Shown here: positions 51,301-63,683 of the stretch, in pieces | How positions within the stretch are numbered: position 1 is the first letter of the stretch | Layout of the letters: the number at the start of each line of letters is the position of its first letter | Source of the DNA: Diphasiastrum complanatum | Lineage: Eukaryota > Streptophyta > Lycopodiopsida > Lycopodiales > Lycopodiaceae | Length of the DNA stretch: 64,000 nucleotides | Reading direction: 5' to 3' | NCBI GenBank assembly: GCA_029204225.1 | Contig: CM055099.1 | Location: 63,783,614 to 63,847,613 of the forward strand | The notes under the pieces: model-generated | Databases searched by the model: none | The model's input: the letters and a program-made list of their open reading frames with translations, nothing else | What the model was told of the DNA's origin: nothing | Position numbers and translations under genes: made by a program

Positions 51301-52425
51301 CATGGAAGACAAAGTGTGCAATCTGAAGAAAGCCTTGTACGGATTGAAACAAGCACCACGTGCTTGGTATAGCCACTTTGATGGGCATCTCCTTTCTAGA
51401 GGTTTGATACGCACTTATTCAGATTTCAATCTTTACTACTTTGCTCATGACTCTAGTATCACACTGATTGTGCTGTACGTAGACGATCTCATAATCACAG
51501 GAAATGATGATGAGTTGATTGGTGCAATCAAGAAAGACTTATCCTCTAGTTTTGATATGACTGATCTTGGCTTGATGCACTACTGTTTGGGAGTGGAAGC
51601 ATGGCAAGGTTGCAATAGCATCGCACTAACACAGACAAAGTACGTGAATGAAATTTTGAAGCGTTTCAAAATGTGCGACAGCAAGCCAGTATTCACACCT
51701 GTGGAGGTTGGTAAAAAACTATCTAATCAGGATGAGAGTGTACTAGTTGATGCCACTTTATTTCATCAATTAGTTGGTTCGCTGATTTATCTCACAACTA
51801 ATCGTCCTGACATAAGTTATGTTGTAATTGTTGTAAGTCAATTTATGGCTACTCCTAGAGAGATTCATTGGAAAGCAGCAAAGAGAATTCTTCGTTATGT
51901 GAAGGGCACGATAATCCATGGATTGTTATATGAGAGGCATCATACTTTACCAGTTTTATAGGGCTTTGTTGATTCAGAATGGGCAGGCTATATTGATGAT
52001 AGGAGATCTACCACAGGTTATATATTTCATGTTAGTAATGGTGTATTTTCTTGGTCAAGTAAGAAACAAGACATAGTTGCTCCTTCTACTACAGAATCAG
52101 AATACAAAGCACTATGTTCAGCTACGCAGGAAGCAGTTTGGCTAATAGAATGTTAGAAGACATTGGAATTCTGCAGAATAAGCCTACTGTGATCAGATGT
52201 GACAGTCAGAGTGCCATACAGCTAGCTAAAAATCCTGTATTTCATGCACACACGAAGCATATAGAAATTAAGTATCATTTCATTAGAGAGAAGTTGTTAT
52301 CTAATGAAATACACATAGTGCATTGTAAGACAGAGAATCGGTTAGCTGATATATTCACTAAACCTTTAAGTACTGATAAGTTTGAGTTTTTTAGAGAAAA
52401 GCTCTTTGTAAGAAAGATAAACTAG
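48304..52425 (+). pseudogene. Copia gag-pol, all domains present but broken
   Basis: An ATG at 48304 starts gag (MAGLGESVLGEASRL); an in-frame TGA at 48373-48375 precedes the open part from 48385. Domains in order: UBN2-type gag; CCHC knuckle (CFYCQKPGHWARDC, about 49024-49065); protease (WYVDSGATRHMTS, about 49210); GAG-pre-integrase (WHRRMGHLNF, about 49620); integrase ([38 protein letters not shown], about 49803-50140); reverse transcriptase (50930-51600, YVDD at 51476-51487); RNase H (VDSEWAGYIDDR to LADIFTKPL, 51970-52365). Stops include positions near 49795, 50069, 50825, 51131, 51258 and 51959; frameshifts lie near 49400, 49945 and 52110. This copy cannot make a full polyprotein. Confidence 0.95.
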
Positions 52426-52439
52426 GGCTTAAGGGAGAG

Positions 52440-52779
52440 TGTTAGAATAAGTAAGCCCAAGTTTCTCTCACAGTTCATGACTTTCCATGTTCAGTAGTGA
52501 TTTCGAGTTTTTTATTGTCTTTGTGATAGTATGAATGTGTGTCAGTTTGACGGTACACGTAGTGTAAGTTGGGACACGCGTCACGTAACGGGGACCGAAT
52601 TGTCATGCAGCGGTACCCCACAAAAATTAAACTATGTATATATATCTTTCAGTCTCTTTTGTAAATAGAGTTCAGAAGTGTTCTCTTGGTTTTGTGTGTG
52701 ATCTCTCTTTACTGTTTATCTGATTGATGTCAGATTGCTTGCAAATTAGCTAACTATACTGAAAGTAAGATCCTTGACA
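52440..52779 (+). mobile_element. 3' LTR of complete Copia element
   Basis: 340 bases from TGTTAGAATAAG to CCTTGACA, the same length as the 5' LTR. The polypurine tract AAGGGAGAG lies immediately before it (52431-52439). The following TAATG (52780-52784) completes the 5-bp TSD. Confidence 0.95.
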
Positions 52780-52784
52780 TAATG

Positions 52785-53977
52785 AGCTACAGTTAAAAAG
52801 TTATGGCAAGCCAAAGGTATTAGTTTAACTATTATAATATTTTAATGATACAAAAGGGATCTTTGCACAAATTGTTACAAGGCCCTTTTCGAGCTCAAAA
52901 CTCTCCTAATGCATACAGAGGATATTCAACATGACCAAGGATTGGCAAAGTGGCTTTTTAAGTATCATGAGACGCGACAAGTTGTGCTTGTTAGTCCTAT
53001 CAAGACAATACAATTTGAGAATGGAACGTGATTAAAGACATGAGGAGGACTCCACTAGCTACAAAAACTCTAGATTGCCTAATAAGAGCTTCTATAAATG
53101 GACCAAAGCTAGTGGACATGGAGTGGTAATGAGTTTTTAAGATATGGAAAGAGAGCAAAGACATGAATATAAGTGGTAGTTGTATTGTGAGCTGAGAAGC
53201 TTAAGACACCTATTTGATATATTTCATATTTTTTCATGAGTATTAATTTAACTAGTAAAGCTTGTCATTTAATTTTTATGTTGTTCTACATTAAAACTCG
53301 TGCCTTCAAAACTCTTAACTTGCATGATATGCAACCAATTTGAGAGTTTCAATTCATAATGCATTTTCTGTGAGAAGATATTATCATTAATCCACCCATG
53401 GGTTATGATTCAATTTCACCTTTCTCATGAAAATGATGCTATTATATCTTTTTCAAGACTGTTTAAGAAAGTAGTGCAAAATGGGTTATCAATATTTTCC
53501 CTTTGCATAGCCTAGATGCTTTTTCTTTACACAGCCTTAAGTCCAACAACCATGTGCAACTATTGCTACCAGCTTTTTCATAAAGATTAAAAAATAAGCA
53601 TCATCATGTGTTTTTTAATATTGGAGACAAATGTTCCACTACAAGATCACAAGACAAACACTCCATGTATTAAAACCAGCACAAAATAAAAAGCACAACA
53701 AGTAACCTTCTCAGTCAAACTAAGGAGGAGTTGTGGATCTTCACATGGTACACAAATTGTTTGATTCTTCCCAATTACACCATATTTTCAAATAAAATAC
53801 GTGTTATATGTAATAAGGGTCCCATGTGCGATTGTCCCTAGAACTTTATTTTAATGTCCCTTCGAAAAAGTTTAGTACATGATGTATCACAAAGTATTGC
53901 AAATGGCCAGTTTTTAGATGATTTTTACAATTATACATCAATATGGACAATGCAGCTTCAAATTAGACAGGACTGAA
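52785..53977. other. Downstream flank of the diterpene synthase gene
   Basis: No coding motif. The 3' UTR of the minus-strand diterpene synthase should occupy the right part, just left of 53978; a polyadenylation site was not fixed. Confidence 0.4.
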
Positions 53978-56900
53978 TTATTCCACTGGATCAAAAAGAA
54001 TGCTCGTGACGTGCTTTTTCATTGCTGTGCTCGAAGAAAATCCATCAGTCTCAGCATACATGAAATGCAAAACTTTGGCCATGTTGAGGTGCAACTCCTT
54101 GCAAGCTCTGGGAACTTTTGTGGGTCTTAGAATCTCAGATACAAGCTGTTTCCTTGTGTGATCAATCTCATTCTGAGCCTTGTAGATTGCCTCCTCCTCT
54201 GTGATTTGGTACTCTCTCATGTAAATTGAAATGCTATTGGGCTTTCCTTGCCGTGACTCCCTCTGCAGAAACAAATTAGTATCAGCAGTATGTGGTGTTG
54301 GGAATTGTCTTAAAAAGACATTGCTGTGGCAGAAATATGTCTATACAGGAGCTGATGATCAGATTTTGCTTACCCTGTATCCTTGGATATCATTTAATAA
54401 GCGTCCACAATGGCTCAGGAGTTGCATTACTCTCCTGTAGTCTGGATGCGCCACGATTTCATCAGTCAACAACTCCCCTACAAAGTAAGCTGACGTGAGT
54501 ACAATAGGCTCTAGTGCTATTGAGATCTGTGAGACATTCGTGTACTCTTGTATGGTAGGCTGCTGTCCTGACTGTGTCCACTCAGCCTCCTTCAGGTATG
54601 ACTCTACCAAGCGTATCCACTGTAAAGACAAGGCGCTAATTACAAGTCATTGATCTGTGAAACCTGTAGTTCATCTAGAAAAAGTGACTGTATCAAAAAT
54701 TCAAATGTCAGACTGAGCGGGCCCGAAAAGTTCTGTAATGTAGGGACAATGAGTGTGAGGAATGACATACAATTTCATGTAAATGTGAGCCGATATCGCT
54801 CCCTTGGTAACGTCTTCCTTCTTGAATGATGTCATCGGTTGTGTTGTAAAGTGCAAGGAAAACGATTTTCATGTCCTTGGACAGATTGTCAATAGCTGAC
54901 AGATTCCAGCTGAAACCAGCAACTACCTCAGCTTGAATAATTTGTAGAGTTTTTTGCAGCCCACATGACACGCATAAATGCTAATGCTAACTACAAAGTA
55001 CTGATGGAATCTTTCGCTTACCTTTTGACAGCAGCAACAAACTCTTTCAGATCATCCAAAGAAGCTCCGACATCAAAAAGATCGTCAATAACAGTCGATA
55101 GAACACAGCAGCGTGTCCAAACGGACCGCATACAAGCCATTTGGGGCTCAAATGCTGTTGCCGCAACTGTGAAGTAGCATTCAAGTGCCTTCTGACGAGA
55201 AAATTCCAGTTTCGAAAGTTGCATCTCTTCGTTCCAGCTGTACAGGAGCAAAAATTTTGTCTCGTAACGAAAAGATGCGCTAGTTCTTTCTCAAGGACGT
55301 AAATAGAAGCAATTTGCTAACCATTCAATTACATGACCTGAAATCAATTTGCGAGTGCAGAGTCTATAAAGTCAACATAACTCATAGTACTCTCTGTTTA
55401 GTTTAAAACTTAAACCCACTTCAAATATAGCAGGTGGCACAGCGGGCCAGACCTGTATATTTGCTGTAATTCCTTTTGAAAGTTGGACTGGCACACGTTA
55501 GAATCGGCCTTCGCTAGATTTAAGAGCATGTGATTGCTGATCATGTGCATTCTGTATTAAGACATATCTCACTCAATTATTTCAAGTGAAGATAGAGATG
55601 TAAACCTAGTACGGATTAAATCGCATGTGTGACAGCACATTGTATCTCATATCAGCATTAACTTCTAATTTGATAGTCTTTATTCACCTATAGACACTTT
55701 TTCCTATCCACGGATCGTTTGTTCCATAGAGCTGAATGTATTTCCGGGACTCAATTCGTTGTAATGTGGCACACCACGGAAAATCCAGAGCAAACTTGAC
55801 CTGTAACAAGCTCATAGGGATTCAAGATGCCAATTCTACATGAAAGAAAAGATCGTATCGCCTGCGCTCGAACATAGACTAGGAAATTTTATGAGCATGA
55901 TCATACCTCTCCAACTAAGTCCTTCGCTATAACCCACTTGTCAAAGAGAGTATTGGTATTGCGCGATCGTTCCAAAAATTTCCTTGTAAACAACTTTGCT
56001 TCTTCAAGAATTATCTCCTCGGGAAACTGTAACTGAGAAGCTCGATACAGCTGGAACATGCCAGTAGTTGCTTGGCCTACTTGTCCATAGAAAGCGAAAA
56101 ACTCTCCATCCTTCTCGAAATGACTGAAAACATCTGCCAACAATATCCAGCTTGACTCGTACTTTGCTATAATTTACACAGAAGATTAGATACTGTGATA
56201 GTGATAGACATCCACCACGGGCTAAACTTACCAGCAGAGACATCATATCCATGGAGTCGAAGAAGGCGGAACGCCATAGCCGTGTCGTCCACGTCTTGTA
56301 CAGAGGTTTCTCGTCCCCAACCTATTCCATTGGGCGTCCAGTATCTGAGGAATATTCAACAAACGATTCACCTCCTCCGTGAAAGATATGTTGGATGACA
56401 CAAGGACCTGATTTTAAGCATTTCATATAGTCGAAGCTTGCACGTAACTGGAACAGAAGTAATCCAACGGCTACAACAGGAGGATTATCATCATAATTGG
56501 ATCTATCATCATCTTGGCATAACAAATTAACGAAAGAAGATTTCACCTGTAGACGTAATCAAGTGCATCTTTAATCTCTTGCTTAAAGTAGCGAGAGATC
56601 CCAAGACGCTCAAGCCGATCCACGACCCACAAACGTTCGAATAGGTCCACGGGGTATACATTTGGAACTGCAATTGTTTTAAAGCAAAAGAAAATTCAGC
56701 TCGCAATGTTCTGAGTCCTGAATCACAGAGAATCGCCGCTGTACTTCTAACCTTATGTGTTACAGTGAACATTAAGAATGACGTTGCATATAATGAACCT
56801 CTACATAAAAGTCATGTTAATTGCACCTGCATTGCCAAATTTTTGCAGTATTGAAGTCAAATATTCTTGGCATCTACGATCACGTGTATGCATGAGAACG

Positions 56901-58993
56901 CATGCTGTTGATGCAGGCGAATTCAAAAACGATCCATTTTTGGACTGGAGTCTCAGAATCTTTTTCCAGTCCACATAATGGCTTAGCCCTTCTAAAGAGT
57001 GTAAGAGAGTTGTAGGAGTTTCATGCAACTTGTCGACGGATATCCTGCACTGACAACGTGAATCAGGATGGCAACAACACACAAGACAACAGACTACACA
57101 ATATCAAGATTCTTATGTGCTGGAGCATGAGTTTAACTAATCCATATGTTTACTAGCAGACTTAGCCTTCACAGCGTTACTATTTTGGAAGCTCATGATT
57201 TACAATATCTCCATTCCAATGAGAATGCTTTTATTTATTGGGGATATCAAAGTTGACCTTTTAAGCTTCTTCTCTTTCAGTGCCACGATTCGTTTTACGA
57301 TTGGCGCATTATATGGAATATCGATGTTTAATCTTTGTGCCTTCTCGAGCATTGTAGGAAAGACTATCTCAAATCCTATTGGCATGAGAGTGATATCAGC
57401 AACCTCCAATAGTTGCATTCCGCTGTGAATGAACCTTACACCTAATCATGTAAAACACATCTCAGAAAGTGTTCACAAATGCAATAAGCTGGTATCAAAC
57501 TTCAACAATATAAATTGGCGAACTAGTATAAGTCAAGTACAAGCTAACCTTTTTCAACGTTACTACGGCCCACTTTCCAAGTCGACAAGGCTACAACGCA
57601 TGCGAGAGTAGAGCATATTCGATCGAAGGCGAGGAAAAGGTGCGGGTCTCCCCATGAGCCGTCATGTAGCTGGTTGTTGATTATCCACTCCACACATTTC
57701 GGAAATTGAGGCCCTTCAGATCCATCATCCAAAGAAGGGACAATCGCTACCCAAGCGGTATCGTAAGCAGATATTGATATATCGCCATCGCCCATCGAGC
57801 GTAACATCTTTCTTACTGTTTCGACCAGGCCCTCCAATCGTCTCCTTGGCAATTCCTGGGACTCCCCATAATAGAAAAAGATCTTAGCTGCTGGTACACG
57901 GCTAGTTTAAGTCCATAAAGGATATCAATGCTTGCTAAGAGGAAAACATCTCCAACAAAGAATTACCTGAATGATTTCAGTCAGAGCCGGTTTAAATTCT
58001 ACTTCTTGGGTGCTGGTTCTACTTCGAGAAACGTCTGACAGAATCGTGTTTCTTACTGCAGACAATATAAGAAACAAAAAGTAGAAAAAAAAATCTGAGC
58101 CTTATACTCATCGGAAGCTGGAAAACAACCTGATCTAAGATACAATTATATACTTGAAAAATTTAATCAAAAGTTTGTCTAGAAAGTAATGTGTTGGTCT
58201 TTTCGAAGCTCCAACGTAGAAAAACAAGTGAGATATGGGCAAAAAGGCAAATTTTGAAAAAGAGAATCTCGATAGAGGAAGTCTGTCAGTAGCAACAGTA
58301 CACTTGATGCATGGTATGAGTTTGTGCTAGACCTGTTGCGGATGCTTGATGCTTGGACTAAGACTAGTAGGGGAGATTATGTGGTCTATGGAGGCTGTGC
58401 GAACGGATGCATGCTCCAGAACTGGAATGAGAAGATCGTTTTCTGTGTCTCGACTCTCAAAGACTGATGAGGGACGTGAGCCAGCTGGTATTGGCAGGTG
58501 GTCCGGAATAAGGATTATGTGCTCTACAACATAGCCAGGTATAGTGAGTGTGAGTTAAGCAAAATACCTAGCATCAACTTCTTCTCTTTCTTTAATCCGG
58601 TTTTGGGATGTTACAAGCTCAACAATCACCATGCAGCCTTGAGAGTTTTCAGCCTAAGACTCAAAAACCTAAACTGAATAATCTCACAGATTTTTGGATA
58701 ACTAATCAAAAGTACTGCACTAGCTACTAATTAGGCCTTCGCCTTTCATAGTCTTACCCTGATCAATCCTACTAACTGCTCATAACCACGAAGTGCAAAC
58801 ATCATAGAAAGTAAGTAAACCAGAATTACGTTTTTAGCTTACCCAGAAGTGGGCGCCTCTTAATCTGCATGCCCGAGTACCGCATTGAAGGTTTACATTT
58901 TGCTGAAAATGGCTGTATGTCAGAGAAACTGGAGCCTCTGCTGGGCACATTGACGAACCCAGTAGAGTTTATATTACAGGTGTAGCTCGCCAT
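53978..58993 (-). CDS. Bifunctional class II/class I diterpene synthase, ent-CPS/KS-like, 14 exons
   Basis: Minus-strand exons: 58993-58843, 58055-57967, 57855-57549, 57441-57204, 57044-56827, 56667-56547, 56344-56232, 56166-55907, 55800-55688, 55551-55453, 55237-55022, 54909-54771, 54619-54374, 54262-53978. All introns are GT-AG, phases agree and no stop interrupts 864 codons, normal for a three-domain (gamma-beta-alpha) plant diterpene synthase. The first about 50 residues are Ser-rich with basic residues, fitting a plastid transit peptide. SAYDTAW is at 109-115. The class II acid motif DVDD (392-395) would protonate geranylgeranyl diphosphate to a copalyl-type diphosphate. DDLFD (621-625) and NDIQGYRRE (764-772, NSE/DTE with Gly at the Ser/Thr position) bind Mg2+ for class I ionisation. 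The helix-G segment EPIVL (725-729) has the Pro-Ile-X pattern of ent-kaurene synthases. Product prediction (ent-kaurene or hydroxylated kaurane) and stereochemistry are inference. An ATG five codons upstream (59008) is an alternative start. Confidence 0.92.
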
Positions 58994-59009
58994 TTCCCAC
59001 AAGCTCACT

Positions 59010-62000
59010 TTCTATCTGTACATGAAGCATGAGAACATATATTAATCAGCGCCTAAAATTCTGGAGATCTGAGTGCCACATAATGGAAGACAGAGACAGC
59101 CCACTACCTCTTTTCAGCCAATTCTGCCAACTGTGAACCATCAGAGGGTTACATCCAAGGATTTGCTGAGTTGGTTAGCTTGATATGCAAAGTTACAGGT
59201 TGAAGGTGCTCTTGAAAACCAATATGCATATTTTGAACCTTAATGCTATATATTGAAGTACTCCATCATTCTTTGAAGGGCAAACCATTCTTATTCCTAA
59301 AAAGAGTTTTGGCATTTTTGTGAAATTTTGGCATTTTTGTGAACGAATTAGAGGAGACTCTAGAAATGAATCTGAATGAGTACGTGGGGCAAAAGTTTTT
59401 ATTGTAAAATTTTTTACATGCAGCTTTTGGCAACATTTACCTTTTTTACATGCACCTTTTGTGGGGAATGTGCATGTAAAAATAATTTACAACATAAAAA
59501 AGAAAGAAAAGTAAAAATAGATTTAGGAGGAAGGGATGCCCCTTGGGCGATTTCGCCCTCGGAAGAGAGTCCCCACCCTAGGTGGCCACCCCCCCCCCCC
59601 CCCAAATGCTAGGTGCTGTGGCTTTGTATTCAAGAGGCACCCTCAGAGCCTCAATATGCATCCACCTTTCTCTCTCCTCTGGAATATGCCATTCTCTTTC
59701 CAAAATGTTCATCCACCTTTCTCTCTCATTCTCTCACTAAAACTTGCATTCTCTCTCCACCCTCACACATAAGCATTACTTAGTGAAAGGCCTGAGGGCC
59801 TCAGGCCTTCTGTGCAGCAGGTTGGGGCCCTACCCTTGAGTTCTCGCCCTCAAACAAGGGTTGTGCTAGCACGGAAGGCCTCAAACGAGGGCCTTCCAAC
59901 CCCCATAAGGCCTTTTCTCTTGGTGTGCTATCACATGACTTTGACCACCTATTAAAACATGATTTTGACCACTAACAAAACATGTCTATTTATTGTGCAA
60001 CAGTCATTTTAGTGACCTTTGCATCTGACGACCATAAAATTATGGCAAGGCAATTGGAAACCAAAATTCATGTTTAAACCTTGAAGCTATCTTGTAAAAT
60101 ATTCCACAGGTCTTTGAATTTATGTTTTGGGGAAAGGTATTTTTAATGACCTTTGCACCCGATACTAGGTGTAAAGATCACTAGATAGACTTTTCCTAAG
60201 CATAAACAATTTTGGCATTTTACATTATGTTCCAAAATAATTTTATGGCCCATAGGTTTTGACCTTTTATGAGGTGTAGTGCCCAAATTTTTCATGGACA
60301 TTTTATGAGGTGTAAATTTCATGTCAAAAGTTTTATGAATTGCAAGACTAGGTAATGTGTCACATGTTGCTCTTACAAATGATAATCTACTATACTATTT
60401 TATGGTCCTTTTCCATAAAACAACTCACCCACAAAGCTAAAATTCATAATTTCCAATTGAGGAATGAAGTTATTTGCATGATTTAATGCACTTCAAACAT
60501 ATGAAATAAGATTCCCACACAATTCTTTAAAACAAGTTTCTAATTAGACTCCAATTGCTTCAACTTTTAGATGAAATTTGACCCATCATTCAACTTCATT
60601 ACTTGAAGGGTGTTTTCCTTCATACGACATTTTGTAGATTTTGAGCTTTCAATATTTTCAACCTAGTTTAGAGATGGCATATAGCATGAAATCCATTAAG
60701 CCCAGTCATGGTCACATGTTTATTGAAAGATCTTTCTTATGGCAAGCTAAAGGAACCATTTATACGAATTTTTGGCCTTGCCTTGCAAAAACAATTGTGT
60801 TCAAGTGGGCATGAACATGAAACAGTGAAGAGCATATAACTTTCAAAGACATCAATGACAAAAAGGAGAATGTCACTAAAGAGGACAAATGTGTGATTGT
60901 ACAACACTTACAAGCCACCAAAAAATAGACTTCACTAAAAAATGAAAAATCAAGCATTAAATTATGGTAGACTTCATGAATAAGTAATAACAACTTGATA
61001 TGTCCCTTGTCTTGTCCTAGTTGAATCTAGTTGACTGAGTATGTTTATGCGAATGGACAAACAAGAACAAATCTTTTTCTATGTATGAAATGCTTTGAGG
61101 GCTTTGTGTTCCATATTTTGGATCTACGTACTTATGCGGTTAGGTCACATATATATAATACTCGTTATGTTCAAGTATGCCAAAAAGTTTGACCCAACAT
61201 AGCGACAATTATAGGTTTGAAAACCTATCAAATTTGAGCATATGCAAATTTTGTTCTCAATATTGTCACGTATGCCAAATCCATAATGCACTCAATTATT
61301 AATTTTGGAGGGTAGTGGTCAAGGCCACATTTCATAGAGAATTATTTTTCTAGCTTTTCAAGCATGCCAATTCTTTATAAAGGAAAATGCTTTTATTTTT
61401 TTCTTTCATTTTTCCATCCACATGAACCAATAAAAAGCCTATAATTGGACCTCAACACAACAAACACAAACTCCCATAACATGATCGTAGACTGTACTTG
61501 TCATTGGGCAAGTCTAAAACACATGTGGCTTGTAACACTGCTCATGGTATGGCTCTCGAGCACAAACTCCCATAATTTGAACATGAACTTGGGCAATATT
61601 GATATGTGGTATTACTTACAGGGCCATTTTGAGTCACTTGGGTTTCTCTTATGGCACCATCATTTCAGTATTCATCTCAAATACTTTTGACCCAATCTTG
61701 TTCTAGGTCAAAAATTGTGTGAGCAAGCAAATATAAGAAATTATGTTTGCCACAATATGTTCCTTGTCCATTTGTACTAAATCTCGTTGTCATAGCTCAA
61801 CATTAACCCTAACCACCTTTTGCCTAAGAGTTAAATTGATTTGACTCTAGAAATGGAATTCAATCCTTCCCAAGAATTTATCAACACAATGTAACAATGA
61901 CAATCTTTAATAACGTGAAATATGGCCAATGTCTTTTTCTTATAAATTAAAAGTTATTTTCTCCTCATTGGATATTTTCCTTTCATCAACTATTACATCA

Positions 62001-62310
62001 TGCTCTTACTTTAGCATTACCCGCAATCATTTTTCAAAAGTATCATTTTTAATCACAAATGGCTTGGGAATAGCAAGAAAGCATAATATGAGTGTAGAAT
62101 TTGTGGGTGAAGTCAATTCCTCAATTATATTTGTGCTTATTCATTCCAAATAAAATACACCTAGAGAAGTACAACATTGTTAGCATATTGCACAATTTTC
62201 TTTTGGTAGAAACACCGAATTTAATTTCAATAGAAAGTTATTGATTATGTTATTTATTCAAAATTGAAAAGTGGTTGGGACATTGCTTAAACTAAAGGGG
62301 ATTATTTTGA
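59010..62310. other. Gene upstream flank and anonymous AT-rich sequence
   Basis: The promoter and 5' UTR of the diterpene synthase should begin just right of 59008, but no clear TATA box was fixed. Beyond it only short motif-free frames occur. A 15-base C homopolymer lies at 59589-59603 and CTCT-rich patches near 59660-59760. Confidence 0.4.
59160..59222 (+). mobile_element. Diverged tRNA-like SINE relic, copy 3
   Basis: TGCTGAGTTGGTTAGCTTGA, then ATGCAAAGTTACAGGTT and the tail CTTGAAAACCAA follow the order of the SINEs at 38384 and 39476. The A-box region is recognisable and the B box degenerate. No target duplication could be seen, so it is older or partial. Confidence 0.45.
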
Positions 62311-62319
62311 ACTCATAAA

Positions 62320-62590
62320 AATTCATCACCTTGCTCTACTCCAATTCCATGGTATCTTTTTCTAAGATGAAGTTTGAAAAGGAATCTAGCTCCACGTAGT
62401 TCATTGAACAAGTCATTCACAGTAGGAATTGGAAACCCTTTTTTTTTTATGATTGCCTTATTCAATTCATGATACTCAATCCCATTCTGAATAATGTGAT
62501 GTTTTTCCATACCAGAAAATAACCTCAACCAAAACGATTTCATGCACCACCTCCTTGTTTGGTGGAAGACCAAGTGGTAAATTTTTAGAT
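62320..62590 (-). pseudogene. Ty3/gypsy reverse transcriptase fragment
   Basis: The minus strand reads YHELNKAIIKKKGFPIPTVN followed by DLFNELRGARFLFKLHLRKRYH, the early fingers/palm part of a gypsy reverse transcriptase (usual form YR.LNK.T.K..YP.P...LLD.L.GA..FSKLDL..GYH). In a shifted frame to the right, GLPPNKEVVHEI matches the segment that normally precedes it. The catalytic YxDD part and all other domains are absent. Confidence 0.75.
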
Positions 62591-62759
62591 TTGTTGCATT
62601 TGAATATTTTATCTAACTTAAGCCAAGTTTTCAAATGTGCTTGGCTCTAGTATATTTCAACCCAACAAATCTAAAAAGCATGCAACACTGACAAAATATG
62701 AATGCAAAAATAGACAAAAAGTGGAAAGCATGCAACAATGACAAAATCTGAATGCAAAA

Positions 62760-63642
62760 CTAGACAATTATGTATTCAGATTGAATGTATAGAAATACAA
62801 GTCAGATGATGCTAGTGAGCACAAATCAATAGCGGGTGAAACCCCATGCTCACAAGGATAACTACAATCTATAACAACTATGAGCTTGTTCTAACAATCG
62901 GTTTAAAAAGAAAGAATCAATGCTTGAAAGCATCTACTATGTCTGTCTCTGATAAGCTGTCATCTCAACTATAGAACATGTCAATAGACAAATCTCGATT
63001 CTACCAACAAAGTGCACAGTCTAATCGACAAAGGTTGAGAAACTGAATTCGAAACATTTTTATTCTTGTTCGAACTCGAAACAGTTTTATTCTTGTTCAA
63101 ACTCAAAACACTTTTATTCTTGTTTGAACTCGAAACATTTTTATTCTTGAACTCGAACTTGAAAGATAAATTGTCTCAAAAGATAAATTGTCTCGAAAGA
63201 TAAATTGTTTGGAAACAAAATGTCATTGTATATCAATTGTCTTAATGGTTAGATTGACAGTTATAGAAGGAAGAAGGGCCAAAGACCCATCATGTGACAA
63301 TATAAGTACATGTACACTTACTCATTGTATGCACAAGGCAACAAGAGATGTATATAGAAGAATCAAAATCAGAATTATAAAAATTCGATTGATCAAAGTT
63401 TGCAACAAATGATTTTTTTCCAGTCCTTCTGATTATCCAAAATTGTCTCTCACACTCACTCATATATCTCCTAAATCCGCATGTTTTATTCAATCAAAGT
63501 AGAAACTGCTCTATTAGTACATAAAGCATAATCAGACACGATTGAAGACACTGATATTAGTTTGATTTATTCAGACTTTCATTGTGTTCTCTGAAGGAGA
63601 ATTCCTAGTATTTTACCTACAGTGGTATCAGAGCTGACACAT
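62760..63642 (+). mobile_element. 5' LTR of a Copia element at the window edge (approximate left end)
   Basis: It ends TTTTACCTACA-like sequence directly before TGGTATCAGAGC (63643-63654). Part of it (62990-63200) matches the reverse complement of 22650-23070. A CAATAGCGG-containing segment near 62820 matches 19640-19690, a shared LTR block. The left end is uncertain. Confidence 0.55.
63050..63212. repeat. 27-bp x4 and 17-bp x3 tandem repeats in the LTR
   Basis: CRAAACA/G + TTTTATTCTTGTT-type units start at 63050, 63077, 63104 and 63131 (27-base period). They are followed by AGATAAATTGTYTC units at 63164, 63181 and 63198 (17-base period). Such arrays in plant LTRs often sit in the U3 promoter; function here is inferred. 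Confidence 0.85.
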
Positions 63643-63683
63643 CCATCAACAGTCGTATCTGGAGCTAATTCGAAAGAATAGAA

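Noticed and set aside
56004-56772. Alternative-frame ORFs within the diterpene synthase
   Set aside because: They are shadows of exons 6-8 and break the GT-AG phase pattern.
59376-59772. Pro-rich ORFs around the poly-C tract
   Set aside because: They arise from the C homopolymer and CT-rich sequence on both strands.
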